63,472 nucleotides of DNA from Phocaeicola_A sp045545095 (GTDB lineage: Bacteria; Bacteroidota; Bacteroidia; Bacteroidales; Bacteroidaceae): assembly GCA_045545095.1 (NCBI GenBank), contig JAZQAG010000051.1, positions 1-63,472 on the forward strand. The letters are read 5' to 3'. Below the pieces are notes generated by a model. That model saw nothing but the letters and a program-made list of their open reading frames with translations. It was not told the origin of the DNA and did no database searches. The translations under genes were made by a program, and so were the position numbers. Of this stretch, positions 34,767 through 44,163 are shown piece by piece; position 1 is the first letter of the stretch; each line of letters opens with the position of its first letter.

Positions 34767-35747
34767 ATGGCAACCATTAAATGTATTGGTATACTCACTT
34801 CAGGAGGTGATGCCCCTGGTATGAATGCGGCTATTCGTGCCGTCACACGTTCTGCAATCTACAACGGATTAAGGGTTAAAGGAATCTATCGAGGATACAA
34901 GGGATTGGTCACCAATGAAATACAAGAATTCAAAACTCAAAACGTCAGTAACATTATCCACCAAGGAGGTACAATTCTAAAGACCGCCCGTTGTAAGGAA
35001 TTCACCACCTCAGAAGGACGAGCTTTGGCTTATGAGAACATGAAGAAGGAAGAAATCGATGCACTCGTAGTTATTGGAGGAGACGGTTCACTCACAGGAG
35101 CACGTATCTTCGCACAAGAATACGACATCCCTTGCATCGGTCTTCCTTGTACAATCGACAATGACCTCTATGGCACTGATACAACCATCGGATACGACAC
35201 AGCCTTGAATACCATTCTTGATGCTGTGGACAAGATTAGAGACACAGCCACCTCACACGAACGTTTGTTTTTTGTTGAAGTAATGGGTCGCGATGCAGGT
35301 TTCCTTGCATTGAATGGCGCTATTGCCGCAGGAGCCGAAGCAGCCATCATCCCTGAATTCAGTACAGAAGTTGACCAATTGGCAGAATTCATCAAAAATG
35401 GTTTCCGTAAATCAAAGAATAGCAGTATTGTGCTCGTAGCTGAAAGTGATATTACTGGTGGAGCCATGGCCTTGGCCGAACGTGTAAAGAATGAATATCC
35501 TCAATATGACGTACGCGTATCCATTTTAGGACATTTGCAACGCGGCGGGCGCCCTACAGCCCACGATCGTATTATTGCAAGCCGTATGGGCGTAGCCAGT
35601 ATCGAAGCTTTAATGGAAGGGCAACGCAATGTCATGATTGGCATAGAACATGATGAGATTGTCTATGTACCTTTTACAAAAGCAATCAAAAATGACAAAC
35701 CTATCAAGAAAGAATTGGTGAATGTCCTGAATTCACTCTCCATTTAA
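34767..35747 (+). CDS. pfkA: ATP-dependent 6-phosphofructokinase
   Basis: This 326-residue glycolytic enzyme has ATP-binding GILTSGGDAPGMNAAIRA (about 6-23) and IGGDGSLTGA (about 102-111). The fructose-6-phosphate/catalytic motif PCTIDNDLYGTDTTIGYDTA (about 126-145) is intact. GGDGS, with glycine after the second aspartate, fits the ATP-dependent class, since pyrophosphate-dependent enzymes usually have Asp there. FVEVMGRDAGFLAL and LGHLQRGGRPTAHDR complete the active and effector sites. It appears monocistronic, with a terminator after it. Confidence 0.97.
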   Translation: MATIKCIGILTSGGDAPGMNAAIRAVTRSAIYNGLRVKGIYRGYKGLVTNEIQEFKTQNVSNIIHQGGTILKTARCKEFTTSEGRALAYENMKKEEIDALVVIGGDGSLTGARIFAQEYDIPCIGLPCTIDNDLYGTDTTIGYDTALNTILDAVDKIRDTATSHERLFFVEVMGRDAGFLALNGAIAAGAEAAIIPEFSTEVDQLAEFIKNGFRKSKNSSIVLVAESDITGGAMALAERVKNEYPQYDVRVSILGHLQRGGRPTAHDRIIASRMGVASIEALMEGQRNVMIGIEHDEIVYVPFTKAIKNDKPIKKELVNVLNSLSI

Positions 35748-35772
35748 AGATGGAATATAACCGTTTTACATA

Positions 35773-35828
35773 ATCCGCATAGAATCTGATTCAAATCTAT
35801 CTCATCAGTTTTATGCGGATATTCTTTT
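35773..35828 (+). terminator. Terminator after pfkA
   Basis: ATCCGCATA (35773-35781) pairs with TATGCGGAT (35812-35820) and is followed by ATTCTTTT. The loop carries a second CTGAT/ATCAG pairing that extends the stem. Confidence 0.75.
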
Positions 35829-35830
35829 TA

Positions 35831-36088
35831 ACCACTTATTTTTCCCTTTATTCAACCAATAAAAAAAGGGTAATTAATATCATTTATTTTATTTATATAC
35901 ATAAATCCAAGGAGCATATAGGGGATTTTCTATCCAATAGCCACTTAAAAAGAGGGAAAATTTCACTTTTGAGGCCTATTTCCCTTTTTTATCATTAAAA
36001 ATCTGTGGACATCATTCAAATTCAGCGTAATATTGCACTCGAAATCAAAAAACAAAACGAGTTATTTTCTATTAATTACTTTATCTGT
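35831..36088. other. AT-rich region upstream of the ECF sigma gene
   Basis: After the pfkA terminator this stretch holds long A/T runs, including a TTTATATACATAAAT near-palindrome around 35889-35905. No convincing TAnnTTTG box or ORF was found. An extended frame opening with GTG at 36005 exists but its product would lack the usual sigma N terminus. Confidence 0.5.
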
Positions 36089-36592
36089 ATGAAAACTTTA
36101 GAGTTTAAAACTGAATTGCTCGCCATTCAAGATGAATTGCTGCGATACGCTTACAAATTGACTGCTGACACAGAGGAAGCTAATGATTTGCTACAAGAGA
36201 CCTCTCTGAAAGCCTTGGATAACGAAGAAAAGTTTGAACCAGACACCAATTTCCGAGGTTGGATGTACACTATCATGCGCAATATTTTCATAAATAATTA
36301 TAGGAAACAGGTACGCGACCAAACTTTCATTGATCATACAGACAACCTTTACCACATTAACCAATCCAAAGACATGGCATTTGATAGCACCGAAGCAGCT
36401 TACGATTTAAAAGAAATTCGCCGTGCAGTCAACCGTCTTCCCAAGGAGTATCGTATTCCTTTTTCCATGCACGTTTCAGGGTTCAAATATCGGGAAATAG
36501 CAGATAAATTAGGATTACCATTAGGTACAGTCAAAAGCCGCATTTTCTTTACTCGACAACGATTACAGATGGAATTAAAGGATTTCAGATAA
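36089..36592 (+). CDS. ECF-type RNA polymerase sigma factor
   Basis: This 167-residue sigma factor has region 2 at about 10-75 (LLRYAYKLTADTEEANDLLQETSLKAL, FRGWMYTIMRNIFINNYRK) and region 4 at about 105-160 (LPKEYRIPFSMHVSGFKYREIADKLG, PLGTVKSRIFFTRQRLQMEL). The ATG at 36089 is preferred over an in-frame GTG 84 bp upstream because family members start just before this point. No anti-sigma gene adjoins it; the next gene, 205 bp on, encodes the alpha-2-macroglobulin-like protein. This type is abundant in Bacteroides, and orphan members are often stress-related. Confidence 0.93.
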   Translation: MKTLEFKTELLAIQDELLRYAYKLTADTEEANDLLQETSLKALDNEEKFEPDTNFRGWMYTIMRNIFINNYRKQVRDQTFIDHTDNLYHINQSKDMAFDSTEAAYDLKEIRRAVNRLPKEYRIPFSMHVSGFKYREIADKLGLPLGTVKSRIFFTRQRLQMELKDFR

Positions 36593-36756
36593 TTAGGTTC
36601 TTATCATAGAACAATGTGGTTGGGTATTCTCTGACATAACGTCAAGAAAATATTCAGCCACATTTCATCTTGAAACATCATAAACAAATCTTTATACTAA
36701 TGTGTAAAAAAAGAATAAAAGATAACAGAAAAAGGAACATCCATTAATAAGTTTGC

Positions 36757-36764
36757 TACATTTG
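36757..36764 (+). promoter_or_regulatory. Candidate -7 box of the alpha-2-macroglobulin-like gene
   Basis: TACATTTG matches TAnnTTTG, 33 bp before the chosen ATG. There is no TTTG at the -33 position. An imperfect 15-bp stem (36614-36628 with 36649-36663) lies upstream, after the sigma gene. Confidence 0.42.
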
Positions 36765-36797
36765 TACACAAATCACTTCGTTGAATCTGTTACATAT

Positions 36798-39700
36798 ATG
36801 AAACGACTCATCCTCACCCTTTTATTTATCACCACAGGATTTACTACCCTATCGGCACAAGGCTATAACCAACTTTGGACAGAAATACAAAAGTATGAAA
36901 AGGAGAATCGCCCACAATCGGTCATAACTACCGCACAAAAGATTTTCCGTAAAGCACAAAATGAACGCCTTGCGCCACAGATGATGCGTGCTTATCTGAC
37001 GGCGATGGCACATCGTACCCATTTGAGTACAGACAGTTTTTATGTCGATATAGCCGGATTGGAGAAATGGGTGTCCAACCCCATTACCCCTATCAACGAT
37101 GCCGCTGTATTGCACTCATTACTGGGAAGCATCTATGCATATTCTGCCCAAGGAAGATATGACAATAAGGTCATCGGGATTCTGCCGGAAGATATGAGTC
37201 AATGGACACAACTGATGTATAACCAACGCTCTTTTGACCATTTCATCGCATCGGTCAACCAATTGGAGAAGTTGCAAGGATATTCTACACTCAGTTATGC
37301 CCCCATTACCTACTCTGGCAAATGGAGTGAGATGTACCAGCATGACTTGATGCACCTTATTGGCCGACGGGCGGCTTTCGGCATAAAAGAGTTGGAGCCA
37401 ACGTTGAGCCGTGCCTATAAACAGACAGAGTGGAAAGCGTTCAATTTGGATTACGATCAATTTCGTCGCGACACGCTCATTGCGGTCTCTGCTTATGATT
37501 GTCCTGCCCAAACAATGCGTATTTTCCAACGTATGTTGACTTTATTAGAAACAACGGATAAGGGTGAAGGATGGCTCAGTATGGAGCAAAACAGGCTGAA
37601 CGTCATTCCCCAATATGCCCGCGATGAAGACAAATGTTTGCAATTGTTTTATGGCTTGAAAGAAACATTCAAGAATAGTGACCTTTGTGGAAGTTTGTGC
37701 TATGACATAGCCTCCATTTACAGACGACAAGGTAAAGATGCTGAAGCATTGGCGATTCTGCGCGAGGGTATAGCCCATTATCCAAGCTATGGAGCTATCA
37801 ACCAGTTGTATAACATGGAGAAAATGATTCTCCAACCAATGTTGTTTGTGCAAGGTGCTTCGCTTCACCATTATCCTGGCGACACAGCCAATTTACGTGT
37901 CTATCATCGGAATCTGAACGGCTTTACCGTCTGGCTACGTCGCATCAACTGCCCATTGGACACACTCCGCGAATACACTTATAATGCCGAGGGTTTGAAA
38001 AAGTACAGCAAATTCTATGGCGAGCAAAAATACGCCCTTCTGCGCGATAAGGAGTATAGACAACAAGATACTATCGTGCCTCTGCCCTTGCCCAAAGAGG
38101 CCGGAGCCTATTTGATAGAGACTATCGCCAATGGGAAAGGCTCCAATCTGAGTTATTTCTACGTATCTCCCTACAAATTGGTATCACGAAGTTTGCCTGG
38201 TGACCTTGTCGAATATGCAGTGCTCGATGTCCGAAGTGGGCATCCTATTGCGGATGCGACCTTGCAAACAGCACGATACGACCATAAAAAGAAACAGATT
38301 ATCCCCGTAGAGAGCAAACGGACGGACAAATATGGGTGTGTCACAATGCAAATGGAACCATCGTACGACCTTGTACGTGCGAGTACCGTTGCAAACAAAA
38401 CCATGCCCTATGTGCCTAAAAACTATCATTCAAAATGGACTCAACCAAATGGGAAAAGGAGATTTTATACCCGTTTGTTTTCCGATCGCACTCTTTTCCG
38501 ACCGGGACAAACTATATATATAAAAGGTATAAGCCATTGGTTGTTACCCAATGATAGTATATGGGCTGCCAAAGGAGAGGAACTCGAACTGGCTTTAAAG
38601 AATCCCAGAGGAGAAATCATCGAAAAGAGAATGGTGAAGAACAACGAATTCGGTTCATTCAACGCAGAGTTTGTATTGCCTACGGATGGGTTGAACGGTT
38701 CATACAGAATAGAAGTTCTCGGAGGAGAATCTCACCAAAGCACAATACTATTTTTCCGTATGGAAGAATACAAACTTCCTACCTTTGAAGTAACTTTTGA
38801 TAAGGTGAAAACGGCATACGCCATTGGTGATACGGTCACCTTGACGGGGCAAGCTCTTACCTATAGCGGTGTGCCGGTATCAGAAGGCAAAGTAAGTTAT
38901 ACCGTGCGCAAGAACTATTACGGATGGTTGCGCGGATGGACAGACTATCGGGATGGTGAAGAAATGATGGATGGAGAAACTGTCACAGATAGTGACGGTC
39001 GTTTCTGCATCAAAATCTATCTGAAAGAACATCCCGATAAAGAAATGTTGTGCTGGTGGCGAAATGAATATGCCATTACGGGGGCGGTAACATCACCCTC
39101 CGGCGAGAGCCAGGAGGCACGGACAAGCTTGACTCTGAGCAGTATTCCGTTAGAATTGGGTATTATTCAGGCGAACTCCCATTGGATGAAAGGGAAACCT
39201 CATCCACTGACATTCAGGGTTACGAATTTGAGTGGGGAAGAAGTGGACACGGAAGTGGATTACCGCATTTACCAGACAAATGAGGATGGAGATGAAAAGA
39301 AAGGCAAGTTGGTTCATCAGGGAAGAACAACCTCCAATCAACAAACGGCTTTTGATTTTATCGACAAACTGCCTTCTGCCTACTATAAGATTGTGGCCAC
39401 CACAACTCTTGCAGGAAAAAAGGATAGTGTAGTAAGTTTCGAAGCCTTTACCCTCTATGCTGAGAATGAGACAAAAGTTCCTTCAGGCACAACCGACTGG
39501 GTCAACTGGTTAGAAGTTAAAGTGGACACCAATCAACCTGCCCGCCTGCAATTCGGTACACGTGAGAAGGATGCCTATATCCTGATGGATGTCTTCTCCG
39601 AGACGAAGCGTATTGATAGCCGCCGTTTTTATATGTCTGATACTGTACAGACTTTCACCTTCGACTACCAGCCCGAGTACGGCAACTGTATGTACGTCAA

Positions 39701-42659
39701 TGTCATGTATGTAAAGAATGGAAGCGTCTTAAACTATACCCAAAGGTTAGCCAAGAAAGAACCCGAAAAGAAATTGGTATTGAAGTGGGAAACTTTCCGC
39801 AACAAGTTGAAACCCGGTGCTCAAGAGGAATGGATATTGAATGTGACCCACCCCGATGGCTCCCCTGCCGATGCAGAACTGTTGGCCTCCATGTATGATA
39901 CCGCGCTGAACCAGTTGGGCAAGCAGCCATCATGGTCCTTTGGTGTCAATTTTATGCGTACGATATATGGCTCTCCCCGATGGTTTGGCCTTGGCTTCCG
40001 TTATCCGGATACCCGCATCAATTTTGACCTGTTGACCAAACGGGTGCCTAACCAATGGAGATACGATGGCTTTGCCGAACGGTATTTCAACTTCAATATT
40101 GCACTCTTCCGCAAACGTGCCAAAGAAGAATCCTGGATGGTAGGTGCAAGCAGAGCTTTATCCATGACTACTGCCACGAATGCCAGATTCAACACTCGGA
40201 CTGATTCAGATATTATAGAATCCCAAGCCAATGGGGTTTTGGAAGAGGTTGCTGCCAGCACACAAAGAGCGAAGAGGGATGCAAAGCCTCTACCCGAAGG
40301 TATGCAACTACGCGAAGGTTTTACAGAGACGGCATTCTTTCAGCCTCATCTGCGCACAGACTCAACGGGCCATGTGAAGATTGCCTTTACTTTACCTGAC
40401 AACTTGACGCGCTGGCACTTCCGTGCATTGGCACATACCCGACAAATGGAGTATGCGACACTTGAGGACTTTGCCACTGCCCAACGTGAGTTTATGATAC
40501 AGCCCAACCTTCCACGTTTTGTCCGTTCGGGCGACGAGACAACCATCAGTGCCATAATCAGCAATCTGACAGATGAGGGGATAAAAGGTACTGCCCGTTT
40601 GGAGTTGATTGACCCGATGACCGAACGGGTGATGTTGACCCGTAAAGCGAAATTCAATGTCCAAGCAAAGGAAACCGCCACAACGACTTTCACCTTCACG
40701 GTAAAGGACAATATTGTCTCCCTGCCTGTTTGTCGCATTGTGGCCGAAGGTGACAGATTCAGTGATGGCGAGCAACGCTATCTGCCCATACTGACCGATA
40801 AAGTTTGGATAACAGAGAGCCTGCCGTTGATGTTGGATGGGCCTGGCAAGGTGGAAGAGTCACTTGGCCATCTCTTTAACCACCATAGCCCTACGGCAAG
40901 TGACCATAGGCTGACCGTGGAGATGACGGGCAATCCTGCATGGTTGGCCATACAGGCTCTGCCAACAATAGCGACTCCAACCAGTGAAGATGCTTTCTCG
41001 TGGGCTGCGGCTTGGTATGCACACAGCATGGCTTCATACATAGCCCAATCGCAACCTGAAATCAAAGCGGTATATGATAACTGGATATCCGAAACAAACG
41101 GCAACCAAGTTTTATCAAGTAACCTGCAGAAAAATGAGAATTTGAAAACCCTGTTGCTTGATGAAACTCCATGGGTAACCGAGGCCACCGATGAGGCGGC
41201 ACAGAAACGGCAATTGGCATTGCTCTTCGACAAGACGAACAGCAGGCAACGCATCACAGGCTATCTGGACAAATTGGAAAGTCTGCAAAACGAGGATGGC
41301 GGATGGAGCTGGCGCAAAGGGATGAAAAGCAGCCGCTACGTGACTACATATATTGTAGAACTGATGGAGCGCATAATCCATTTGACAGGCGACGAGCAAG
41401 ACTACACGACCCGCAGCATGATGGCACAAGCCACCGAGTTTCTCAATCAAGAACTGATGAACGAATACCGTCACTTGAAAGCCTGCGAGGGAAAAAATGA
41501 AGAGGCCCACCCTTCGGAGCAAGCACTGACTTACCTGTGCAGCCAAGCGCTGAATGGCAAGAGGTACGACAAAGAAATGCAAAAAGCTGTTGAATATATG
41601 GTAAAGCTTTTGCCTGGGCAATTACATGGACTTACGCCCTATGGAAAGGCCAAAGCATCTATAGTGTTGAAACATTACGGCATGAATAAAGAAGCAGGTA
41701 TTTTACTCTCTTCATTAAAAGAATACTCCACCTATACACCACAGATGGGACGTTTCTTCGACAATCCGTCAATCATCTTCGGATGGCGCAATCAACGTAT
41801 CCCTACCCAAGTGGCCGCTATCGAAGCGTTGGCTTTTGCCAAATCCGACACTCTTTGCATCGAGCAGATGAAACAATGGCTACTCATCCAGAAGCAGGCA
41901 CAAAGTTGGGACAACCCGCTGAACACCGTAGATGCCATACATGCTCTGCTTGTACAAAGTCCCACGTTGTTGAATACCGAAAAGAATACCACACTGATGA
42001 TTGACGGAAAAATGGTCGAATCAAGCCTTTCGTCCATAGCAGGTATGGACTATCTCAAGCGAACCTACACCACAGAAGAATTGAAGCGCCTTCCCCGCAA
42101 GGCCACTATAGAAAAGACAGAGAACGGATTGGCGTGGGGTGCCGTTTATGCCCAATACCTGGAGGAGATGAAGAGTGTCACCTCGACCTATACCGGACGG
42201 ACGGAAACCGCTTACGGACAAGCTCTTGGCCAACCATTGAGCATCGAACGCACATGGATGGTAGAACGAATGACAAACGGGCAAAAGAGTTGGGAGCCTG
42301 TAACGGAAAAGACAACATTGCACATCGGTGATAAAATCATCTCGCAACTCACAATCCGTACTGACCGGGCTATGGACTTCGTGCAGATAAAGAATGGCCG
42401 TGCCGCTTGCCTTGAGCCTGTAAACAGCGCTTCCGGATACCGTTTCCATGGAGGTGTCGGTCATTATTGTTCGGTGAAGGATGCCTCTACGCTCTATTTT
42501 ATCGACCACCTTCCCAAGGGTGTTTGTACATTAGAGGAGACCTTCCGTATTGACCGCATCGGACAGTATCAGGCTGGCATTGCCTCCGTACAATGCGCTT
42601 ATGCTCCGGAGTTTGTCGGGCACACAGCGGGAATGCAGTTCGCAGTCCGAGCATATTAA
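36798..42659 (+). CDS. Alpha-2-macroglobulin-like protein lacking a thioester
   Basis: This is a 1953-residue exported protein. The signal peptide begins at ATG 36798 (MKRLILTLLFITTGF, cut near LSAQ); an upstream in-frame start gives an implausible N terminus. Macroglobulin repeats include LFSDRTLFRPGQTIYIKGI (about 560-578). The A2M domain is near 1190-1215 (FTLPDNLTRWHFRALA). The thioester-domain helices begin near 1379 (NPAWLAIQALP), but the usual CxEQ is replaced by TPTSEDAFSWAAAWY. Bacterial A2M proteins trap proteases in the periplasm; without a thioester, trapping would be non-covalent. It forms its own unit between the ECF sigma gene and the efflux operon. Confidence 0.92.
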   Translation: MKRLILTLLFITTGFTTLSAQGYNQLWTEIQKYEKENRPQSVITTAQKIFRKAQNERLAPQMMRAYLTAMAHRTHLSTDSFYVDIAGLEKWVSNPITPINDAAVLHSLLGSIYAYSAQGRYDNKVIGILPEDMSQWTQLMYNQRSFDHFIASVNQLEKLQGYSTLSYAPITYSGKWSEMYQHDLMHLIGRRAAFGIKELEPTLSRAYKQTEWKAFNLDYDQFRRDTLIAVSAYDCPAQTMRIFQRMLTLLETTDKGEGWLSMEQNRLNVIPQYARDEDKCLQLFYGLKETFKNSDLCGSLCYDIASIYRRQGKDAEALAILREGIAHYPSYGAINQLYNMEKMILQPMLFVQGASLHHYPGDTANLRVYHRNLNGFTVWLRRINCPLDTLREYTYNAEGLKKYSKFYGEQKYALLRDKEYRQQDTIVPLPLPKEAGAYLIETIANGKGSNLSYFYVSPYKLVSRSLPGDLVEYAVLDVRSGHPIADATLQTARYDHKKKQIIPVESKRTDKYGCVTMQMEPSYDLVRASTVANKTMPYVPKNYHSKWTQPNGKRRFYTRLFSDRTLFRPGQTIYIKGISHWLLPNDSIWAAKGEELELALKNPRGEIIEKRMVKNNEFGSFNAEFVLPTDGLNGSYRIEVLGGESHQSTILFFRMEEYKLPTFEVTFDKVKTAYAIGDTVTLTGQALTYSGVPVSEGKVSYTVRKNYYGWLRGWTDYRDGEEMMDGETVTDSDGRFCIKIYLKEHPDKEMLCWWRNEYAITGAVTSPSGESQEARTSLTLSSIPLELGIIQANSHWMKGKPHPLTFRVTNLSGEEVDTEVDYRIYQTNEDGDEKKGKLVHQGRTTSNQQTAFDFIDKLPSAYYKIVATTTLAGKKDSVVSFEAFTLYAENETKVPSGTTDWVNWLEVKVDTNQPARLQFGTREKDAYILMDVFSETKRIDSRRFYMSDTVQTFTFDYQPEYGNCMYVNVMYVKNGSVLNYTQRLAKKEPEKKLVLKWETFRNKLKPGAQEEWILNVTHPDGSPADAELLASMYDTALNQLGKQPSWSFGVNFMRTIYGSPRWFGLGFRYPDTRINFDLLTKRVPNQWRYDGFAERYFNFNIALFRKRAKEESWMVGASRALSMTTATNARFNTRTDSDIIESQANGVLEEVAASTQRAKRDAKPLPEGMQLREGFTETAFFQPHLRTDSTGHVKIAFTLPDNLTRWHFRALAHTRQMEYATLEDFATAQREFMIQPNLPRFVRSGDETTISAIISNLTDEGIKGTARLELIDPMTERVMLTRKAKFNVQAKETATTTFTFTVKDNIVSLPVCRIVAEGDRFSDGEQRYLPILTDKVWITESLPLMLDGPGKVEESLGHLFNHHSPTASDHRLTVEMTGNPAWLAIQALPTIATPTSEDAFSWAAAWYAHSMASYIAQSQPEIKAVYDNWISETNGNQVLSSNLQKNENLKTLLLDETPWVTEATDEAAQKRQLALLFDKTNSRQRITGYLDKLESLQNEDGGWSWRKGMKSSRYVTTYIVELMERIIHLTGDEQDYTTRSMMAQATEFLNQELMNEYRHLKACEGKNEEAHPSEQALTYLCSQALNGKRYDKEMQKAVEYMVKLLPGQLHGLTPYGKAKASIVLKHYGMNKEAGILLSSLKEYSTYTPQMGRFFDNPSIIFGWRNQRIPTQVAAIEALAFAKSDTLCIEQMKQWLLIQKQAQSWDNPLNTVDAIHALLVQSPTLLNTEKNTTLMIDGKMVESSLSSIAGMDYLKRTYTTEELKRLPRKATIEKTENGLAWGAVYAQYLEEMKSVTSTYTGRTETAYGQALGQPLSIERTWMVERMTNGQKSWEPVTEKTTLHIGDKIISQLTIRTDRAMDFVQIKNGRAACLEPVNSASGYRFHGGVGHYCSVKDASTLYFIDHLPKGVCTLEETFRIDRIGQYQAGIASVQCAYAPEFVGHTAGMQFAVRAY

Positions 42660-42701
42660 TGACATGTCGCTTCTTATCGCTCTGCCACTCTTCTGCCATT
42701 C

Positions 42702-42811
42702 TTTTGGCAGCAGACTACAACCGGCTTGGCAGGACGCTACAGGTGGCTTGGCAGGATGCTACAAGTGGCTTGGCGGTCTTCTGTCAACAGCGTGGCAGAA
42801 TAATGGCAGCG
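42702..42811. repeat. Degenerate 22-bp tandem repeat, about five units
   Basis: Units start at 42702, 42724, 42746, 42768 and 42790. The two best units begin GCTTGGCAGG and end GCTACARGTG; the outer ones keep TTGGC or TGGCAG in register. Inverted CTGCCA motifs at 42682 and 42693 precede the array and could pair with TGGCAG. It fills most of the 303-bp gap between the A2M-like gene and the efflux adaptor gene. There are no spacers and no ORF. Confidence 0.72.
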
Positions 42812-42909
42812 TTGTGTCGGTATAGTTGGCATAAAGTTTCTTTTACAAAAAAGGAGTGAAATAATATTAATCGAAGGATAAAGAGACGTAGCGGATTTAA
42901 ATAAATTTG

Positions 42910-42917
42910 TACCTTTG
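42910..42917 (+). promoter_or_regulatory. Candidate -7 box of the RND efflux operon
   Basis: TACCTTTG matches TAnnTTTG, 45 bp before the adaptor start. A clear -33 element was not found. Confidence 0.45.
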
Positions 42918-42962
42918 AGACCTATTATTGTAAAAACAGGACAAAACATATACCGAATTGCT

Positions 42963-44042
42963 ATGAACAAACGGACAAAATGGTGCCTGACGGGTGCCAT
43001 CATTATCGGATTGGCGGGTTGGGGCATCTGGTCACAGCTTCCCAAGGAAAACGAAGAACTGCAATTGGCAGACAAAGTACAAAACACAAGAAGTGGGCGC
43101 AAGGCGCTGAATGTGACAGCAGAAGTCATCAAGCCACGCTCGCTTACCGATGAAATTGTTATCAGTGGCGAATTGATACCTGACGAAGAGGTAAGTCTTT
43201 CATTCGAAAGTTCCGGAAAGATTGTGAGTATAGATTTTACGGAAGGCTCTTATGTAAATAAAGGCCAATTGTTGGCCAAAGTGAACGATGGCCCCCTGCA
43301 GGCACAATTGAAGAAACTCGAATCACAATTGCAACTTGCTCAAGACCGCGTATATCGTCAAAGTGCCCTATTGGAAAAAGATGCAGTCAGCAAGGAAGCA
43401 TACGAAGAGGCACAGACCAACTTGGCTTCGTTGAAGGCTGACATTGAATTGATGAAGGAGAACATAGCACAAACCGAACTGCGTGCCCCATTCGACGGCA
43501 TCATCGGATTGCGACAAGTCAGCGAAGGTAGTTATGCCTCCACCGGTACGGTAGTGGCCACACTTACCAAGATTACTCCTTTAAAAATTGAATTTGCCGT
43601 ACCCGAACGCTATGCCAGTGTCATTAAACCGGGCATGAACCTCACGTTCAAGATGGAAGGGCATCTGGAAAGTTTTCCTGCACGCATCTATGCTACCGAA
43701 TCAAAAGTAGATAGGATCACGCATACGCTGCCTGTACGTGCCCTCTATGCCAACAGTCGTGGTGAACTGCTTCCCGGCCGATTCACAAATATACATTTGA
43801 AGACACAGGAAATCAGTGATGCCATTGCCATACCTACCGAAGCTATTGTCCCCGAGATGGGAGTGGACAAAGTGTTCCTATATAAGAATGGTAAGGCTCA
43901 ACCTACAGCCATCACCAAAGGAATCCGCAACGAAGCTCGCGTACAGGTATTGACAGGTTTGAATTATGGCGACACCGTCATTACTTCAGGAACCATGCAG
44001 TTACGTACCGGATTGGCCGTTACGTTGGATGAAGTAAAATGA
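42963..44042 (+). CDS. RND efflux periplasmic adaptor (membrane fusion protein)
   Basis: This 359-residue AcrA/MexA-type adaptor has an N-terminal membrane anchor (WCLTGAIIIGLAGWGIW, about 7-23). A biotinyl-lipoyl-like half motif follows (SFESSGKIVSIDFTEGSYVNKGQLLAKVND), then an alpha-helical hairpin (LKKLESQLQLAQDRVYRQSALLEKDAVSKEAYEEAQ), the second lipoyl half (LRAPFDGIIGLRQVSEG) and beta-barrel domains. The ATG at 42963 is used because 16 upstream codons add only a non-signal extension. It heads an adaptor-permease-TolC operon. Substrate is unknown. Confidence 0.94.
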   Translation: MNKRTKWCLTGAIIIGLAGWGIWSQLPKENEELQLADKVQNTRSGRKALNVTAEVIKPRSLTDEIVISGELIPDEEVSLSFESSGKIVSIDFTEGSYVNKGQLLAKVNDGPLQAQLKKLESQLQLAQDRVYRQSALLEKDAVSKEAYEEAQTNLASLKADIELMKENIAQTELRAPFDGIIGLRQVSEGSYASTGTVVATLTKITPLKIEFAVPERYASVIKPGMNLTFKMEGHLESFPARIYATESKVDRITHTLPVRALYANSRGELLPGRFTNIHLKTQEISDAIAIPTEAIVPEMGVDKVFLYKNGKAQPTAITKGIRNEARVQVLTGLNYGDTVITSGTMQLRTGLAVTLDEVK

Positions 44043-44053
44043 AGCCCCTCTAA

Positions 44054-44071
44054 CTCCCCCGACTGGGGGAG
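44054..44071. repeat. Perfect GC-rich hairpin between adaptor and permease genes
   Basis: CTCCCCC and GGGGGAG flank the loop GACT, a 7-bp stem 11 bp after the adaptor stop. It is not followed by a U-tract, so it is more likely an mRNA structure or part of a dispersed repeat than a terminator. Similar C-rich/G-rich hairpins occur at 61780-61880. Confidence 0.55.
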
Positions 44072-44100
44072 AACTAAATACTAAAACTAAATTGTACATT

Positions 44101-44120
44101 GTAATTGGTACATTGTAAAT
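44101..44120 (+). repeat. Short dispersed repeat upstream of the RND permease gene
   Basis: GTAATTGGTACATTGTAAAT matches 10478-10497 (minus strand) at 19 of 20 positions. Related TTGTACAT motifs flank it on both sides (44092-44099 and 44130-44137). It lies 43 bp before the permease start. Confidence 0.6.
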
Positions 44121-44163
44121 GCACTAAATTGTACATATAAATTCATAATTTAGCGTAGCTCAA

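Noticed and set aside
36005..36088. N-terminal extension of the second ECF sigma factor from a GTG
   Set aside because: The 28 added residues have no sigma-like sequence, and a good ATG lies at the normal family start.
36614..36663. Terminator after the second sigma gene
   Set aside because: The stem is imperfect and no U-tract follows; recorded only within the promoter entry.
41856..41867. CIEQ as the A2M thioester
   Set aside because: It is about 300 residues after the start of the thioester domain, not at the expected site, and lacks the usual G/A-C-x-E-Q context.
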